NCBI GenBank assembly: GCA_016618085.1
Contig: JABLTG010000015.1
Span: 1 to 64,000, forward strand
DNA length: 64,000 nt
From: Neovahlkampfia damariscottae
Taxonomy: Eukaryota; Heterolobosea; Selenaionea; Neovahlkampfiida; Neovahlkampfiidae
Direction: 5' to 3'
The position numbers and the translations under genes were made by a program. Of this stretch, positions 22,195 through 34,320 are shown one piece after another (within the stretch, counting starts at the first letter, position 1; every line of letters starts with the position of its first letter). The notes below the pieces were generated by a model that was not told the origin of the DNA, made no database searches, and saw only the letters and a program-made list of their open reading frames with translations.

Positions 22195-24138
22195 ATGTTG
22201 AAATTGTTTGTTTATTCACTTCTTTTTCTTCTACTTGTACATTTTGTAACTGCCAAAAAGTGCTATTTTATTGGAAACAATTTAGTAAATATTTATGAAA
22301 ACAAAACAGTTGATAACCTAAGAGTTTGAAAAAACAAAACTAAACTTTTTTTCCAGCTTGTTTCATGTGGTTTTAAAGGTTACTCTTCTATTTCTTTCAG
22401 TTCTTCTTTGTCCATCACAAAAGTTGAATTTACAGTTGTATTATGGAGTTCACATGAATCAGAAACAGTTTCAAACATTGGATACATTTATTCGAATAAT
22501 TTTACAACTATATACTCAGAAATCAACGTGACACCGAGTGCTGTGGTTGAAATAGGTCCTTCCATTTTCAGAAGAGTTTTCTTGACAATACCTCAAAAAT
22601 ACCTTCAGCAGAATTATTTTATGATTTTAAGAAATAATGCAAATGCAAAACCTACGTTGGAAAAGAATGGTTATCGTTTAGAAGCACCAACAGAAATAGG
22701 ACGTCGCTCAATTTCAAGTGGTTTGATGATGAATTTTGTTTTAATTTTTCAAAGTTGATAAATGTCGAGGTTATACTTGTGAGATGGCTTCCAGATTCAA
22801 AACACTTCCAATATTAGCAATACAACTGATATTTGCTGCATTGCTTGTTTTCTTATCATTTGTTGGACGAAATTGGCAACCAATGAAATCAAGAGGAAGT
22901 TCAATGATTCTTGGACTGATTTATGTATCATCTTATGGTATCGTTGATCTTTTACCTGTAATTATTCCTGGTTACTCATTTGAATTTTCCTATGATTTTG
23001 ATATTTACTTTTACATTTTATTGAAACTACCAATTGCAATTACCATTAGAATTTTAATTTTAATCGTAACTCAAATTTTCAATTTTAATATTTTTCAAAG
23101 AATATGCTTCAAATGGTGATGATTATGATGATCAAAAAAAATTATAAATTTATTTCAAAATTAGGTGTAAATTCAGTTTACTGTTGGTTGTTGAGATTAT
23201 TCAAAGTTTTATTTTATAACATTGGTGTTGTTTTGATGTTTATTTTATTCACACATATTGTAATTGCATGTATGAATTTTATTTTACTGGCAATGATCAC
23301 CAACGAATCATATCACATTAACTCAACTACATGGGATATCTTTCACCAAATTTGGATGGCATTTGATATTAGTTTTAATGTTTTCATTGTTATATTATTA
23401 GTTTTTGACTTCGCTTTGAATTTCAAATGGTGTAAAATAAGAGATTTTTGGTTAAGAAAAGATCCATTTTATTTTAGACTTCAACAAATATTTTTATTAC
23501 CTTTATCAGTTCTTTCTATTATCGTTTTTTTTTTAAAAAGAATGAGAAAAGAAAATGATTTGAATGAAGAATGTTATACTGGTGCTGATGAAATGTTTTA
23601 TATTGTTAATCGATTTCTGGAAGAATTTTTCTTTATTCTTTATTTTTCTGGATTTATTTTATTGCTGACATTTGTTAGAAAAATGAAAGAATTGAAAAAT
23701 AGAAAAAATAAAAAAGTCAACACTGATACGATTGATGAATTATTTGAAAATGATGAAATGCTTGAATTATTTCAAGAATTTTCAACTAAAGAATTTTCAA
23801 CTGAAAATATTTTTTTATATCAAGAGATTAAAAAGTATGAAAACACAACCAATGAAGATTCAAGAAAAAAACTAGCATCTGAAATTTTTCATAAATATTT
23901 GAATGGAAATTATTCTGAATTGGAAGCAAATTTACCAACAAGATTGACAAAAAATGTGAAACAACAAATGGATGTTGACGAATATCCTTTTGATTTATTT
24001 CAAGAAGTTTTGATGGCAACAAAAGAAAATTTGTCAGATACATATTCACGTTTTATTTTTGCTGAAGAAACTGGTAAATATGAAGATGCTTTGAATATGA
24101 TTCAAGAAAATACAAAATTATTGTTCAGTCCTAAATAA
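22195..24138 (+). CDS. Seven-transmembrane receptor-like protein with C-terminal RGS domain
   Basis: Exons 22195-22323, 22357-22720, 22755-23065 and 23101-24138 give 613 residues. Order: signal peptide (MLKLFVYSLLFLLLVHFVTA), an extracellular domain of about 180 residues, about seven membrane helices with a conserved WQPMKSRG at the first loop, then an RGS domain (about 500-600; LFQEFSTKEFSTENIF, DTYSRFIFAEE). RGS domains speed GTP hydrolysis by G-alpha. A receptor with a built-in RGS resembles plant RGS1 in plan. A paralogue sits at 57538-59361 without introns. CCAAT is 41 bases upstream. Confidence 0.82.
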
Positions 24139-24199
24139 TCACAAACATTTGAAAAACAGAAATCTCGGGTTCAATCATCATAGGAATAGATTTTTTTTT

Positions 24200-25423
24200 T
24201 TATTTTTTCAATTTTTCTTTGAAAGGATGATTATCAATGTTCAATTTATATCTAAAAACTTCATTAAACAATTCATCAGTTTTCTCAAAAACTTTTGATT
24301 GATGATTTTCTTTTGCTTTTTCTTTCTTTTGTTCCATTTCGTCACGTGCTTTTTCCAAAGTGTCATAATCTTTTGTAACAGTTGAATGATGAACAACAGA
24401 CCATAATTTTCTTGATTCATGATCTTTTTGATTTTCCAAACTTTCCACAGTCTTCAAATGAAATAATTTCTCCGGTCTTGAAGATGGAAGCAATTTTTCT
24501 TTATTTGAATAATCTGAATAATTTTCAATATGAATATCATCCAAAAGAGCACCATAGATCTTTTTTAAACATTTCTTTCCTTTATAAATATAACCTAAAA
24601 TATACCCACCATCAGAAATAGTCACATCTGTGGTGTATTCATGATTTGGTGATTTAATTGTCAATTTATCAAATGGTTCTAAACGTGCTTTACCCCATAC
24701 TAATCCACGTGCAATTCCACCTGGAAATGTGACATCATAAATTTCTGTCAAAAAAATTAGAATATCAAAAAAATTTGAAAACCATTCAAACTAGTTATAG
24801 TTAATCTAGCACCACCTTTTGAATATGTACCTGCACTGTTACCCCAAAATCCTCCTTTTTTAGAGCCACAATTAATGATTGAAATGTTCTTTTCTGGATT
24901 TTCAACTGAAGAAACTAATATATCTTCTGTGACTTGTTCACCTACAAAATATGATGTTGAATCTTTGTGTTTCCAAGAGCATATAAATTGTTCACCAACC
25001 ATAGGCATGTTTGGAGCAGCACCAGCAAATCCTGAACACATACCCAATTTATTTGTATTTAAATAATGTCTTGTAATAGCAATGATTCTATCAAGAGGAT
25101 CTTTCATCTCTGAAACTCTTCAAAATTTAAATATAATTTTTTTTTTCACAAACTGTCTTAAGTATTTAAAAGGATAAGAAAAATCAGCATGTTGTTCTAA
25201 AAAAGCAATTGGTTTGACACAAAATGAAGGTACTCTTAAATTACTAAGAGTTAATTCTCCGCTGTAAAATTTTTGAACAAATTCATAAACAACTGAATTA
25301 CCACCCCTGTTGTGATTAGAATTATTTTTTTATTGTATACCATTCTGAATTTTTTTGGAACTCATATGGATCCACCACATATGTTGTTTCTTCAATTTTC
25401 TTCCAGTCCAAATCTTTTGACAT
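24200..25423 (-). CDS. Oxysterol-binding-protein-related lipid-transfer protein, altered signature motif
   Basis: Exons 25423-25341, 25306-25154, 25117-24783 and 24744-24200 give 371 residues, the size of a stand-alone ORD domain. Family features in order: LRVPSFCVKPIAFLE lid/strand region, FKYLRQVSEMKDPLDR, GEQFICSW, FWGNSAG in the KFWGKS position, and a C-terminal SRKLW ... KARDEMEQKKE helix. The hallmark EQVSHHPP is replaced by EQVTEDIL, so the PI4P-contacting His pair is missing. OSBP-related proteins exchange sterol or phosphatidylserine for PI4P at membrane contacts. This copy may bind another ligand. Preceded by a palindromic ATTGGACCAAT. Confidence 0.83.
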
Positions 25424-25446
25424 CTCTTTTAGAAAAATTTCTTCTA

Positions 25447-25457
25447 ATTGGTCCAAT
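25447..25457. promoter_or_regulatory. ATTGGACCAAT palindrome upstream of the OSBP gene
   Basis: Perfect palindrome around one central base, in the 54-base gap between the TUG stop and the OSBP start, 24 bases from the OSBP ATG. Another instance of the pentamer in both orientations. Confidence 0.5.
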
Positions 25458-25477
25458 ATTTTCCGTCAATAAAAAAT

Positions 25478-27476
25478 TTATTTTAGTTTCAACCATTTTG
25501 GTTTTTTATTTGAATCTTTTTCTTGATCTTGATTTGGTTTTCTTTCTGTTTTTGGATTTGTAGTCATTTTTTCATTTGATTTTGGTTTTTCTTCTTGTTC
25601 ATTTTTAACGGCATCAGGATGAATCTCATCACCAAACTCTTGACAATAATTAATGATTTCCTTTTTCAATTGAAGTGGTTTATCCTTTTTATCAACTAAT
25701 CCAATATTCAAAATTGCAGCAGGAACTAAATCATTTTGTTTTAGAGTCTTTGATAAATCTTCGTATTTCTTCAAAGGTGGTGATTGATTGAGATAATATT
25801 TTGTTTCTGGTTTTGTAACACAAGCATCAACCAATTGCTTCACACTTTCCATTTTCATTTTTGGTAAGAAAGTTCCTTGAAGAACATATTCTCCAATTCT
25901 AACACGAATTAATGAGTATTCATATTTCTTTTCTTTTTTCTTTGATTCTGTTTCTCTCATTTTTTGGGTCATTAACATTTGTTCTTTTTCTTCAGGTTTA
26001 AGTCCTCCAATTGACTTCAAGTCTTTAAGTGAGAGTTCAAATTTTTCATTTTTCAATTCATCTTTGGTGAAAGCTCCTTTACTTGATCCTTTGAAAACTT
26101 TTATGTCAACTGCATCTAAATCTTGAATTGGAATAATCTTCAAAGAGGTGTCTTTAAATTCTACTTTTGTTGGTTTTTCCTGTTGATTTTTAGGTTCTAG
26201 TTTTTGTTTTTCAATGATTTGTTCTTTTGTTTCTTCTTTTGAATTGTGAGTTGAAGTTGTGGCAGGAACAAGGGTTTGGGTTGGATTTCCTTCTTTTTTT
26301 AAATTTTCAATTTCTTTTAAAATTCTTTTACAATCTCCAAAACTACTGATTCCTAAATCTTCTTTCAATTCACTCTTTGTTAATTCTTTTATAATTTCAA
26401 AATCATTAACATCATTTTCCAAGAAATTTGAAATATATTTTGATAGTCCTATTTTATTTAACCATTCTTCAACACCCAATGGTTTTGTTTCTGTTGTTTT
26501 TATTGTTGCTGTATTTACAGGTTTTGTTGCAGTTTCCATAATAGGTTCTTCTTCAATGTCCATTGTATCTAATTTAACTGGTTCTTTTTTGCTTTCAATA
26601 ATAGGTTTTGGTTGTTCTGGCACAACTTTTTCTTCTTCCATAGGATCAGTTTTTTCTTCTTTTCTTGGTGAAACGATTTTCTCTTCAATTTTAACTTCTT
26701 CAGAAAATGGTTTGGTATCAACTTTTGGAGTTTCAAGCACAACTACAACATCTGTTTTTCTTGGTGAAAACTTCTGTAATTTATCTGAAAAATTTTTCAT
26801 CTCTTTTTCAACTGCTTCTTTTGTTTTATCTGTTTCAGTGTATTGCATTCTAAGAATGGATTTATCTCTAGATGATATTCCAATACTTTTGAGAGTTGTA
26901 GTTGACAAAGTTTCCAATCCTCTGTACTAATAAAGAAACATGTTAAAAAAAATTTTTCAAACTGGTTTATTCATATGTACTACATATCCTTCATGATATT
27001 TTATCGATTTCTTCAAGAAAGATTTCTTTTCAACGAAAATACCAAAGATACTTTTATTTAACTTCTTTTCCCTGATAACAAAAAATTAATTTTTTTTTTT
27101 TTTTTTCATACCAAAATTGAATGACTTCAAAAAGTGTTAAATCAATTTCAAATGAGTCTTGATGTTTTCCAGATTCTCCAAGATCAATGGCAACCACAGC
27201 GATAGTCGAAACTTCTTTTCCTTTTTTCGTTTTCGCAATTTCAAGAGTTGAATTATTTCCAATTTTCAACATACGCAATGATAAAGACATATCTAAAACT
27301 TTTCCTCTTGAATCTTTTAAACAATATTTATTTGAATCAAGTTCGTTTTTTTTACAAAAATTGTAATAGACTTTCGAGAGAATTTCATTTTCTTCAACCT
27401 TGAAGATATTTCTTTTACTCAAGCCTATCAGTTTCAGAGTTTTTTTTTTCTCACCTGTTATCGTTATTTGGACCAT
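25478..27476 (-). CDS. ASPSCR1: TUG/ASPSCR1-like UBX protein with an inserted SAM domain
   Basis: Exons 27476-27112, 27071-26963 and 26926-25478 give about 640 residues. Residues 1-80 match the TUG ubiquitin-like N-terminus (KVLDMSLSLRMLKI). A second ubiquitin-like section follows, ending GLETLSTTTLKSIGI. After an acidic linker comes a SAM domain (EEWLNKIGLSKYISNFLE), then a UBX domain (VRIRIGEYVLQGTFLPKMKM) and a charged tail ending PKWLKLK. TUG proteins bind p97/VCP, disassemble its hexamer and tether vesicles near the Golgi. A SAM insertion is not part of the animal or yeast architecture as I know it. CCAAT lies 36 bases upstream. Confidence 0.87.
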
Positions 27477-27628
27477 CAAGTTTGTTTGTTTTTATTTTTA
27501 GATTTTTTTTGCACCAATCATGAGTCTTTATAAAGACGGGTAAAAAATAAAATGAAGGAACAATCTGTTCCAAGAAAAACAATCAACCTGTTGAAAATGA
27601 AAAATTTGTTTTTTTTTATTCAAAATGA

Positions 27629-28882
27629 TTATAACTTCAAATTAATTAAACTTTCTTCGTTTTCAATTCCTAATTTCAATGGTAATCCATAATATCCAAC
27701 ACCTTTATTCACATATAGTAAATTTTGAGCATCTTTACAATTTTGTTTAACAATTTTTAATTTTTCATCCAAACACCAAATTCCTTGATCTGGAAAAGTT
27801 GGTAAAAATAAATTTGTAAATGTTAAAAAACTAAATTCACCATAACCAACTTGACCTCCATGTAAATGTCCTGAAAAAACAATAGTCTTTGTTTGATTTT
27901 CTTTTTTAACATATTTAAAATGTCTTGGGTTATGTAATAAAACTATACGATAATCTACGTTTGGTTTTTTATCAAACAGATGTTGATGTGTTTGAAAATG
28001 ATTTTCTGCTGTATTTTCCCATACATAATCCATTCCAACTATATGCACTTGAGCAACATGTGTTTTCAAAATTAAATCTTCGTCAACAAGTAACTTAACA
28101 TCTAAGTCTTGTAATTGTTCTTTTAAATGAGCAATTTCGTGGTCATGATTTCCTAAACAAGCGAATACTTTTCCTTTAAGTTTCTTTAACGGTTCTAATC
28201 CATCGTAGACAGCTCTGTGCTCATTATGAGCTTCAATTGTATAAAAATCACCTGTTAACAGAACAATATCAGGTTTTAATTCAATTGTTTTTTCTGCTAT
28301 TTTTCTTAATCTTTCAACAGACATGAATTGTCCAAGATGTGGATCTGCAATTTGAACAATTTTCAAAGGTTTTTGAAACTTGTTTCCGACATTAATATCA
28401 ACAACAGAATCATAACCAACACTTGAATTGTATACTCCAAAAGTAGCAACTAAAAAAACAACAAGTGAAATTCTTTGAATAGTAAACACTTTTGAACTAA
28501 TTTTGTTCAAAAGGAAAAAACTAACAGTTTGAAATATTAAACATGTTTGAAACCATGATGATGGTATCGTGATGAGAACTCTAAACCAAAAAGGTCTTAA
28601 AAAACCGACAAAATTTGAATAAGACTGAATACAAGTAACAATATGAAGGTAAAAATAAATATAAACCGGTAAAATTGGAAAGTTTTGTTTTTGAACAACA
28701 TAGTATGACATTAAGTAGTAAAGTAAACTGAGAGTAGACATAACAAAGGTCAAACCCCAACTAAACTTGGAACTTGGAACTTGAATGTTTGCGTAGTTAA
28801 ATCCTCTAAAATAAATAGCCATAGCTACCGTTATAAAAAAAAGAAAAACTGTAAGCTTCGTAAAGTCTTCCTTCAACTTCAT
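27629..28882 (-). CDS. Multi-pass membrane metallophosphoesterase (TMPPE/YkuE type)
   Basis: 417 residues, intronless. ATG 28882 was chosen because the longer frame begins with TTG. Four to five membrane helices occupy residues 10-150. The catalytic domain carries the full calcineurin-like set: IADPHLG, LTGDFY, GNHDHE, LLHNPR and SGHLHGGQ, the residues that bind two metal ions. Related bacterial YkuE/YaeI and animal TMPPE proteins hydrolyse phosphoesters at membranes; the substrate here is unknown. CCAAT ends about 11 bases upstream of the ATG. Confidence 0.9.
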   Translation of the reverse strand: MKLKEDFTKLTVFLFFITVAMAIYFRGFNYANIQVPSSKFSWGLTFVMSTLSLLYYLMSYYVVQKQNFPILPVYIYFYLHIVTCIQSYSNFVGFLRPFWFRVLITIPSSWFQTCLIFQTVSFFLLNKISSKVFTIQRISLVVFLVATFGVYNSSVGYDSVVDINVGNKFQKPLKIVQIADPHLGQFMSVERLRKIAEKTIELKPDIVLLTGDFYTIEAHNEHRAVYDGLEPLKKLKGKVFACLGNHDHEIAHLKEQLQDLDVKLLVDEDLILKTHVAQVHIVGMDYVWENTAENHFQTHQHLFDKKPNVDYRIVLLHNPRHFKYVKKENQTKTIVFSGHLHGGQVGYGEFSFLTFTNLFLPTFPDQGIWCLDEKLKIVKQNCKDAQNLLYVNKGVGYYGLPLKLGIENEESLINLKL

Positions 28883-28962
28883 TTTTTCATTTACCAATCA
28901 AAAAGGTGAATCTCCGTTTTTAATCTTCAAATTCAGTCTGGGGTTCGAAGCTTGAATTTTTA

Positions 28963-30328
28963 TTATTTTTTTTTTAATTCAAATCCTTTTAATGATCTTG
29001 GTGTCATGAATTTTTTGACATCATCATCTGTAACCAATTTTCTTCTTTCTTGATGTTCTCCAACTAATTTTTGTAAAACTTCAATGAGAATCTTTTTCAC
29101 TTCTCCGGTCAACAATTTTCCAGATCCATAGTCATTTTTGATTTGTTCTAATTTTTCATCGTCTTCCAAGAAGAAGGTAAGATATTGATAAGTGACGTCA
29201 ACTTTCAAATCAGCACCAAATTCACGATGTTCTTCAATTGTGGTTTTACCTCCTGAAAAAGCGTGTTTGTTAATTTTTGTTTTAATTTGTTTTGGTGTAT
29301 CTGTTAAGAAAATTGAGCTTGTATCTACTGATGAACTCATTTTTGATTTTGCTCCTAAAATTTTTTTTTAATTTTTTTTTTTTAAAAAACCTTGTAAAGC
29401 TGGGAAAAATTTTGCATGAATTAAGGCAGGTTTTGGATAATGTAAACGAGCAGCTACATCTCTTGTCATTCTAAAATATGGATCTTGATCAATAGCACAA
29501 GGAATAAGGCAATGAACATCAGATCTATCACCAAAAATATGAGGAAATGAATTACTAAAAGAAGGAGCGGCTTGAACAGCAGGAAATCCATATTTACCAA
29601 TATTATCTGAGTTTTGAAATCCAAAAATACCTTTTACTTGACTTGTAGTGACAAATTTTTGAATTTTTAAAACATTTGGATACATGTGCCTTTAATAAAA
29701 ATAAGAAAAAAAAAAAAAGTTTCATACTGAATATAATCAAGGTCAGAAAAGATAAAAGTATTTTCTGGATCAAATCCACAAGCAATAATATCTTTTGCAT
29801 TTTCATAAGCTAAACTGTGACATTTTTCAAGTGATAAATCTTTGAATAAAAATTTTTCATCATCTGTTAATTGGATAACTAAAGGTACTCCAAAAGCCTC
29901 TATTAAAAAATTTAACAATATTAAACAAAAAAAGAACCTTGTAAGTATTTTGTGAACAAAAATGGAATCAAGTGACCAAGATGCATACTTTCAGAACTAG
30001 GACCACGTCCTGTATACAAATAAAAAGGTTTTTGTTTTTCAAAATCATCCAAAATTAAATTCATTTCACGATGAGAAAAGAAAATACCTCGACGAATAAA
30101 GTGATGTGCTTTTTGGTCTGAAAAAAATAAAAATGAATTTTTGAAGTGACACTTACTTGTGAGTTTTTCAATTCTTTCAATTAATTTTTGGTCAATAGCT
30201 TGACTTCCAAATTTAACAATTAACTTGTCATAGTCAATTCCTGTATTATCTTTTGCTTCTACTTTCTCCATAGTTACAATATCTTCATCTTCAACTTTCT
30301 TTTCTACTTTTTTTTCAACTTCTGACAT
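28963..30328 (-). CDS. WARS: Tryptophanyl-tRNA synthetase, cytosolic type
   Basis: Five exons (30328-30157, 30117-29938, 29899-29728, 29689-29391, 29354-28963) encode about 404 residues. It is strongly conserved: [29 protein letters not shown] (HIGH equivalent), [58 protein letters not shown] (KMSKS equivalent), and [11 protein letters not shown]. It charges tRNA-Trp with tryptophan. An upstream in-frame ATG at 30388 would add [20 protein letters not shown], Arg-rich and mitochondrial-like, but CCAAT lies between the two ATGs (32 bases above 30328). I therefore favour the short form, with an alternative targeted form possible. Confidence 0.95.
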
Positions 30329-30450
30329 TGTGAAGTAACGAAACTGTTTGTAATAATTCACCAATCGCAGCCGTCGAATTTGAAGCATTTTTACTGGTTC
30401 ATTTTGCAAAATCTAATTCAATTTAAAAAATGAAATCAACATCAAAATTT

Positions 30451-32499
30451 TTATTCTTCTTCCATTTCATCTGATAAATCACCTTCATCTTCTGGAAATT
30501 CTAAATCACTTGCGCTATCATCATCAGGGTTCCCAAAACCACCTTTGTCTTCATCTAGATCAGAGTCATCTTCATCATCATCATCACCATAGATATTTAA
30601 ACTTGCTTCTTTTATTTGTAAATCATCTTCTAATTGTAAAGGTTCATCATCAGTTGAAGATTCAATATTTGTATCAACATCGTCTGCATCACCATCCAAA
30701 CCAATCATTTTATGTCCAGCCTAAAGATTAAAAATAAAAGATAATATTACCAATCCTAAAACTAAATCAAGTCTTCCTGATAAATCTAAAAGAGATGTAT
30801 ATGTTTCTAATTTTGAATTTAATGAATGATAAAGAGGTGAAAGTTTTTTTAGTATATTTGGGTGTGACATGATTGTTGATGCATGATAAAGTAAAATTGA
30901 TCTTGTCCATTTGACTAAAGATGAACTTGAAATATTTTGATTTTGATAAGCTTCTAATGAAACATCCAATAATGTAATTGATAATTTTGATGGTAATAAT
31001 GAAACCTAAAATGGTTTAATGAATTAATTGAAATCAATACTGTTTCTTTAATCAATTCTTCATTGTTTTGTTCTAAACAATTAATAATGACTGGTTTGTC
31101 ATTGAATTTCAACGCATGGGAAAGTGTAGGAGCAATAGATACTTTTGGAATATCATTTTCTTTGAATGTAATATCAATGTCTTCAATTTTATCATCATAT
31201 GTATCTTCCATTTGATGCCCATTTTGTTTTGAACCAAGTACAGATTTAAATCTTGCTTCTTCAGATTCCATATTGATAGAACCTAAAATTGTTGCTTTAT
31301 CATCAAATGTAGGTGCTTCTTTTTCAACAATTTTTTTTGATACTTTAATGGATTTAATGACTTTTTCGTCTTCAAGAAATTCCTAACAAATAAAAATTTA
31401 AATTTTAAATATTTTACAATTTCTTCAAAAAATGGATTTAAATTTGAACCAGTTGCTATTAAAATTGTATTTTTGTCCTTTGAAAATTTTGCGCTTAAAA
31501 TCAAACCTTTTTCTTTGATGATTTTTCCATCTGACTTCAATCCTTTTTTTCCGAATTTTGTCAATCTCCAGAGTAAACAAACACCCTTGTGAGTCAATGC
31601 TAAAACGTCTACAATTCCATTTTTAACTCTAATATCCACACATGATGGATAGTCTTCCAATGATAAGATTTGAATTGGATTCATCTTTTTAGAAAGTGAA
31701 TCAAGAGAAAATAAATTCATAAAGTTATCTTTTGCAGCTGTTAAAATTAAATCACCTGAAGAAGCAAATAAAAATCCTTCTGATGAATGTCCTTGTAATT
31801 CAGATGTTTTCTTTCTAGATGTTTTTTCAAAAAGTGTTGTAAAATTTGAAGTACCCACTACAAAGTATTTTTCTAATGATTTCACACCTCCAATTTGATT
31901 TTCTTTTCCAATTTTTAATTTTCTTTTTTTTTGTGTTAATTTTCTTTTTTTTTTTCTTACTGGATTGATGAAGCTTCCTCTGAAACAAAAAAGGTTCCAA
32001 CGAGATTTTTTGTTGAAACTAATAAATTAGAAGCATCAGAAAAATCTACAAATGTCTCTTTTGCATCACCTGTTTCAAGTTGACATAACAAATCTCCTTT
32101 TGTTATATTCCAAACAACGATTTTGCCGTTTGATGTTCCACAAGCAACAAAAATAGCTCCTTTTGATTTTTTTTTATTCTTTTTGACTTGTTTCTATTTA
32201 ATTGTTGTTTAAAAATTCAAAATTTTTTTTACTGTTGGACTGAAAGAAATAGATGTGAATGTTGTTGAAAGATTAAATGGTAAAACAAAGTCTTGTAATT
32301 TTTCGTTTGTTTTTGTATCAAATATTAAAATATGATTGTTATCTGTTATTGTACCAAAAAATTCATCTGAAGAGTGCCATGCAAATTGTTGAGTGTTGTT
32401 CATGTTCGAATTGGTATCAACGTAGGATTTGATTGGTGGAAAATTTCCTTTTGAAAATTTTTTTCTCATGTTTGGTTGTCTTCTTGAGATTTTGGGCAT
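30451..32499 (-). CDS. UTP5: U3 snoRNP-associated WD40 protein UTP5/WDR43
   Basis: Six exons (32499-32233, 32193-31961, 31922-31418, 31382-31041, 31005-30751, 30720-30451) give 623 residues. A basic N-terminus (MPKISRRQPNMRKK) leads into WD40-type repeats (GKIVVWNITKGDLLCQLETG). The Utp12 domain follows (SHALKFNDKPVIINCLEQNN ... SLVKWTRSILLYHASTIMS). The tail is very acidic (DDDDEDDSDLDEDKGG), as in WDR43. UTP5 belongs to the t-UTP subcomplex needed for pre-rRNA transcription and 18S processing in the nucleolus. I see no CCAAT pentamer directly upstream, unlike most genes here. Confidence 0.85.
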
Positions 32500-32537
32500 T
32501 CAATTATTATTAGTTGACTTTAAATCCATTTCAGAAA

Positions 32538-33705
32538 TCAGAAAAATCTGAACAGTATGGATATACTAAAAATTTTATTTATCACATCATGAAGATTTTT
32601 TGAATGTTCTTGTGGAACTAAATTTAAACAAGATTTATTATCTGAAATTGAATGCCAAATCCAAAAATTGATGTCTAGTTTTTTGTGTGAAATGAATTTT
32701 AACAAGAAAATCAAAAATATCAAATCCATCTTCTAAAAGAACTGAAAAATCAATTCCTTCATTCATTAATTCTAAAATGAAATTTTCAATATTTTTCATT
32801 GGAATTTTTTCATAATTTTCTTTTTTGATGTATCCCAATGCCAAAACTTTTTTCATAAAATTGTCAAAAACATTTTCAAATTCATTTAGTGTAATGTTCA
32901 TAAATCTCATTTCTTCTTGTTTGATAGAGAATGTACAATGATTTACAATCATCTGAAATGACTTGAAAAATCAAAAAAAAATAAAATTCATCAAACCTGA
33001 AAAATATACAATGCTCCTCTTTTGAATTTTTTCATTCCAATCTTGTTCTGAGATTTATTGAATGTTTTATTTGATAAATATCTTAACACACATCTGAGAA
33101 AGAACATTACAGATAAAGTTTCAATTCCATCATTATTGAAAAAATGAAGAATGGCCAAAATTTCATTTGGAATTGCGTTCAAAATTTGATCACTTGTCAC
33201 TAATTTTATGAATTCCTTTGTACAATTCATCAAATTATTCCTATTAGTTTCGAGTACAAACTGTAAATCCTGTTGAGTGATCATTGGATAGTTATACTCA
33301 ATTTTCCTTTTCCTTTTATAACATAATTATTTTTTTACCATTTATTAATTTCAAAATCCTTATTACTCATCATGGAGCACAATTTCTCCCATAAAATTTC
33401 CAGAAAATCTTCCATTTTTTTATGTTTAAAAAATTTCCAGATTAACTGATTTGTTGTCGTATTTTTTCGATACATGGAAGCTTGTGTTGAGTTTTTAATT
33501 TCCAAAGAACGATAGAAGTTCATGATCTTTTCTAAAAAATCGATTTCTTTTGGAATCACTGAGAAAAACAAATCAATATTTTCTTCAGAAACATGTACTT
33601 TAGTATAAATTCTTCAAATTAAAATTTTAGTTCTTTTTACTTTTCTGAAAGGAGGACGCCATTAAAAAAAACATTTTTCAAATTTTCATCTTCGTTTTGA
33701 TGCAT
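32538..33705 (-). CDS. RasGAP-domain protein, C-terminus uncertain
   Basis: Exons 33705-33641, 33611-33339, 33312-32997 and 32961 onward. The start MHQNEDENLKNVFFNG joins in phase over a 29-base intron. RasGAP features: ASMYRKNTTTNQLIWKFF (equivalent of RxNSLxTK, but the Arg-finger region is divergent), a 26-base intron, ETNRNNLMNCTKEFI, and LSVMFFLRCVLRYL (FLR motif region). The frame ends at 32638 (325 residues). A T6/A6 run at 32679-32684 with one base fewer would extend it through NFWIWHSISDNKSC to a stop at 32538 (358 residues). RasGAPs switch off Ras; activity here is uncertain. ATTGG on the coding strand is 14 bases upstream and shared with the plus-strand neighbour. Confidence 0.7.
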
Positions 33706-33764
33706 AGAGGGTATCCGGCCAATCACCTTGTGTTATGTTGGACTGAGAGAAAGGAGAAATACAT

Positions 33765-34320
33765 TTGAGTACAACAATAAAAGAACACATAAATCATGGC
33801 TTGAACTCAGAATATGATGACAAAATTTGTGTTGAGCATTTGGATGTCAAAAACTTGAAAGTTGAAGAATCAATTCCGACAGAACGAAAATGGAAATTGA
33901 CTTTTCATCAAATTTTTGTATTTTTAGGATTATTTATTTCATATTCATCAATTTATTGCTTTCATCCTTTCATTTCAGTTTCTACACCTCTACTTATTCA
34001 ATCAGGAATTATTTCGCTTCAACCCATTTCTCTCATTGTCCTTGTATCAAAGATTTCGAGACTCATTCCTCAAATTTTAATGGGAGGTTTTCTTGATATA
34101 TTTGGAGCAAAATTAATTTATGTTTTTTCACATGCTGTCATTGCTGTATCTTTGTTGCTATGTGGAATTCAAACAACAAATCATCAATTCATTTGGATCT
34201 TTCTTTTGACGGTACTTGGTGGGATAGGTTCAACAGTACCATGACTTGGACTTCTTAAAATTTGTACAAATTGGTTTGACTACAGTAGTATTGGAACATT
34301 CCCCAGCGCAAAATTAAAAA
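33765..34320 (+). pseudogene. Truncated major facilitator transporter
   Basis: A coding-like frame gives an N-terminal tail and about four membrane helices with a typical MFS loop (MGGFLDIFGAK). It has no usable ATG: the frame opens at TTG after a stop, and no intron rescues an upstream ATG. It stops at TGA 34242-34244. The same frame continues past the TGA with LGLLKICTNWFDYSSIGTF, a normal MFS continuation, so TGA probably replaced TGG or a similar codon. Similarity then ends abruptly at about 34305 in a stretch of different composition. No start, an in-frame stop and a missing 3' part indicate a dead gene. Confidence 0.7.

Noticed and set aside
30510-30731. His-rich plus-strand ORF
   Set aside because: It is a shadow of the acidic tail of UTP5 read on the opposite strand.
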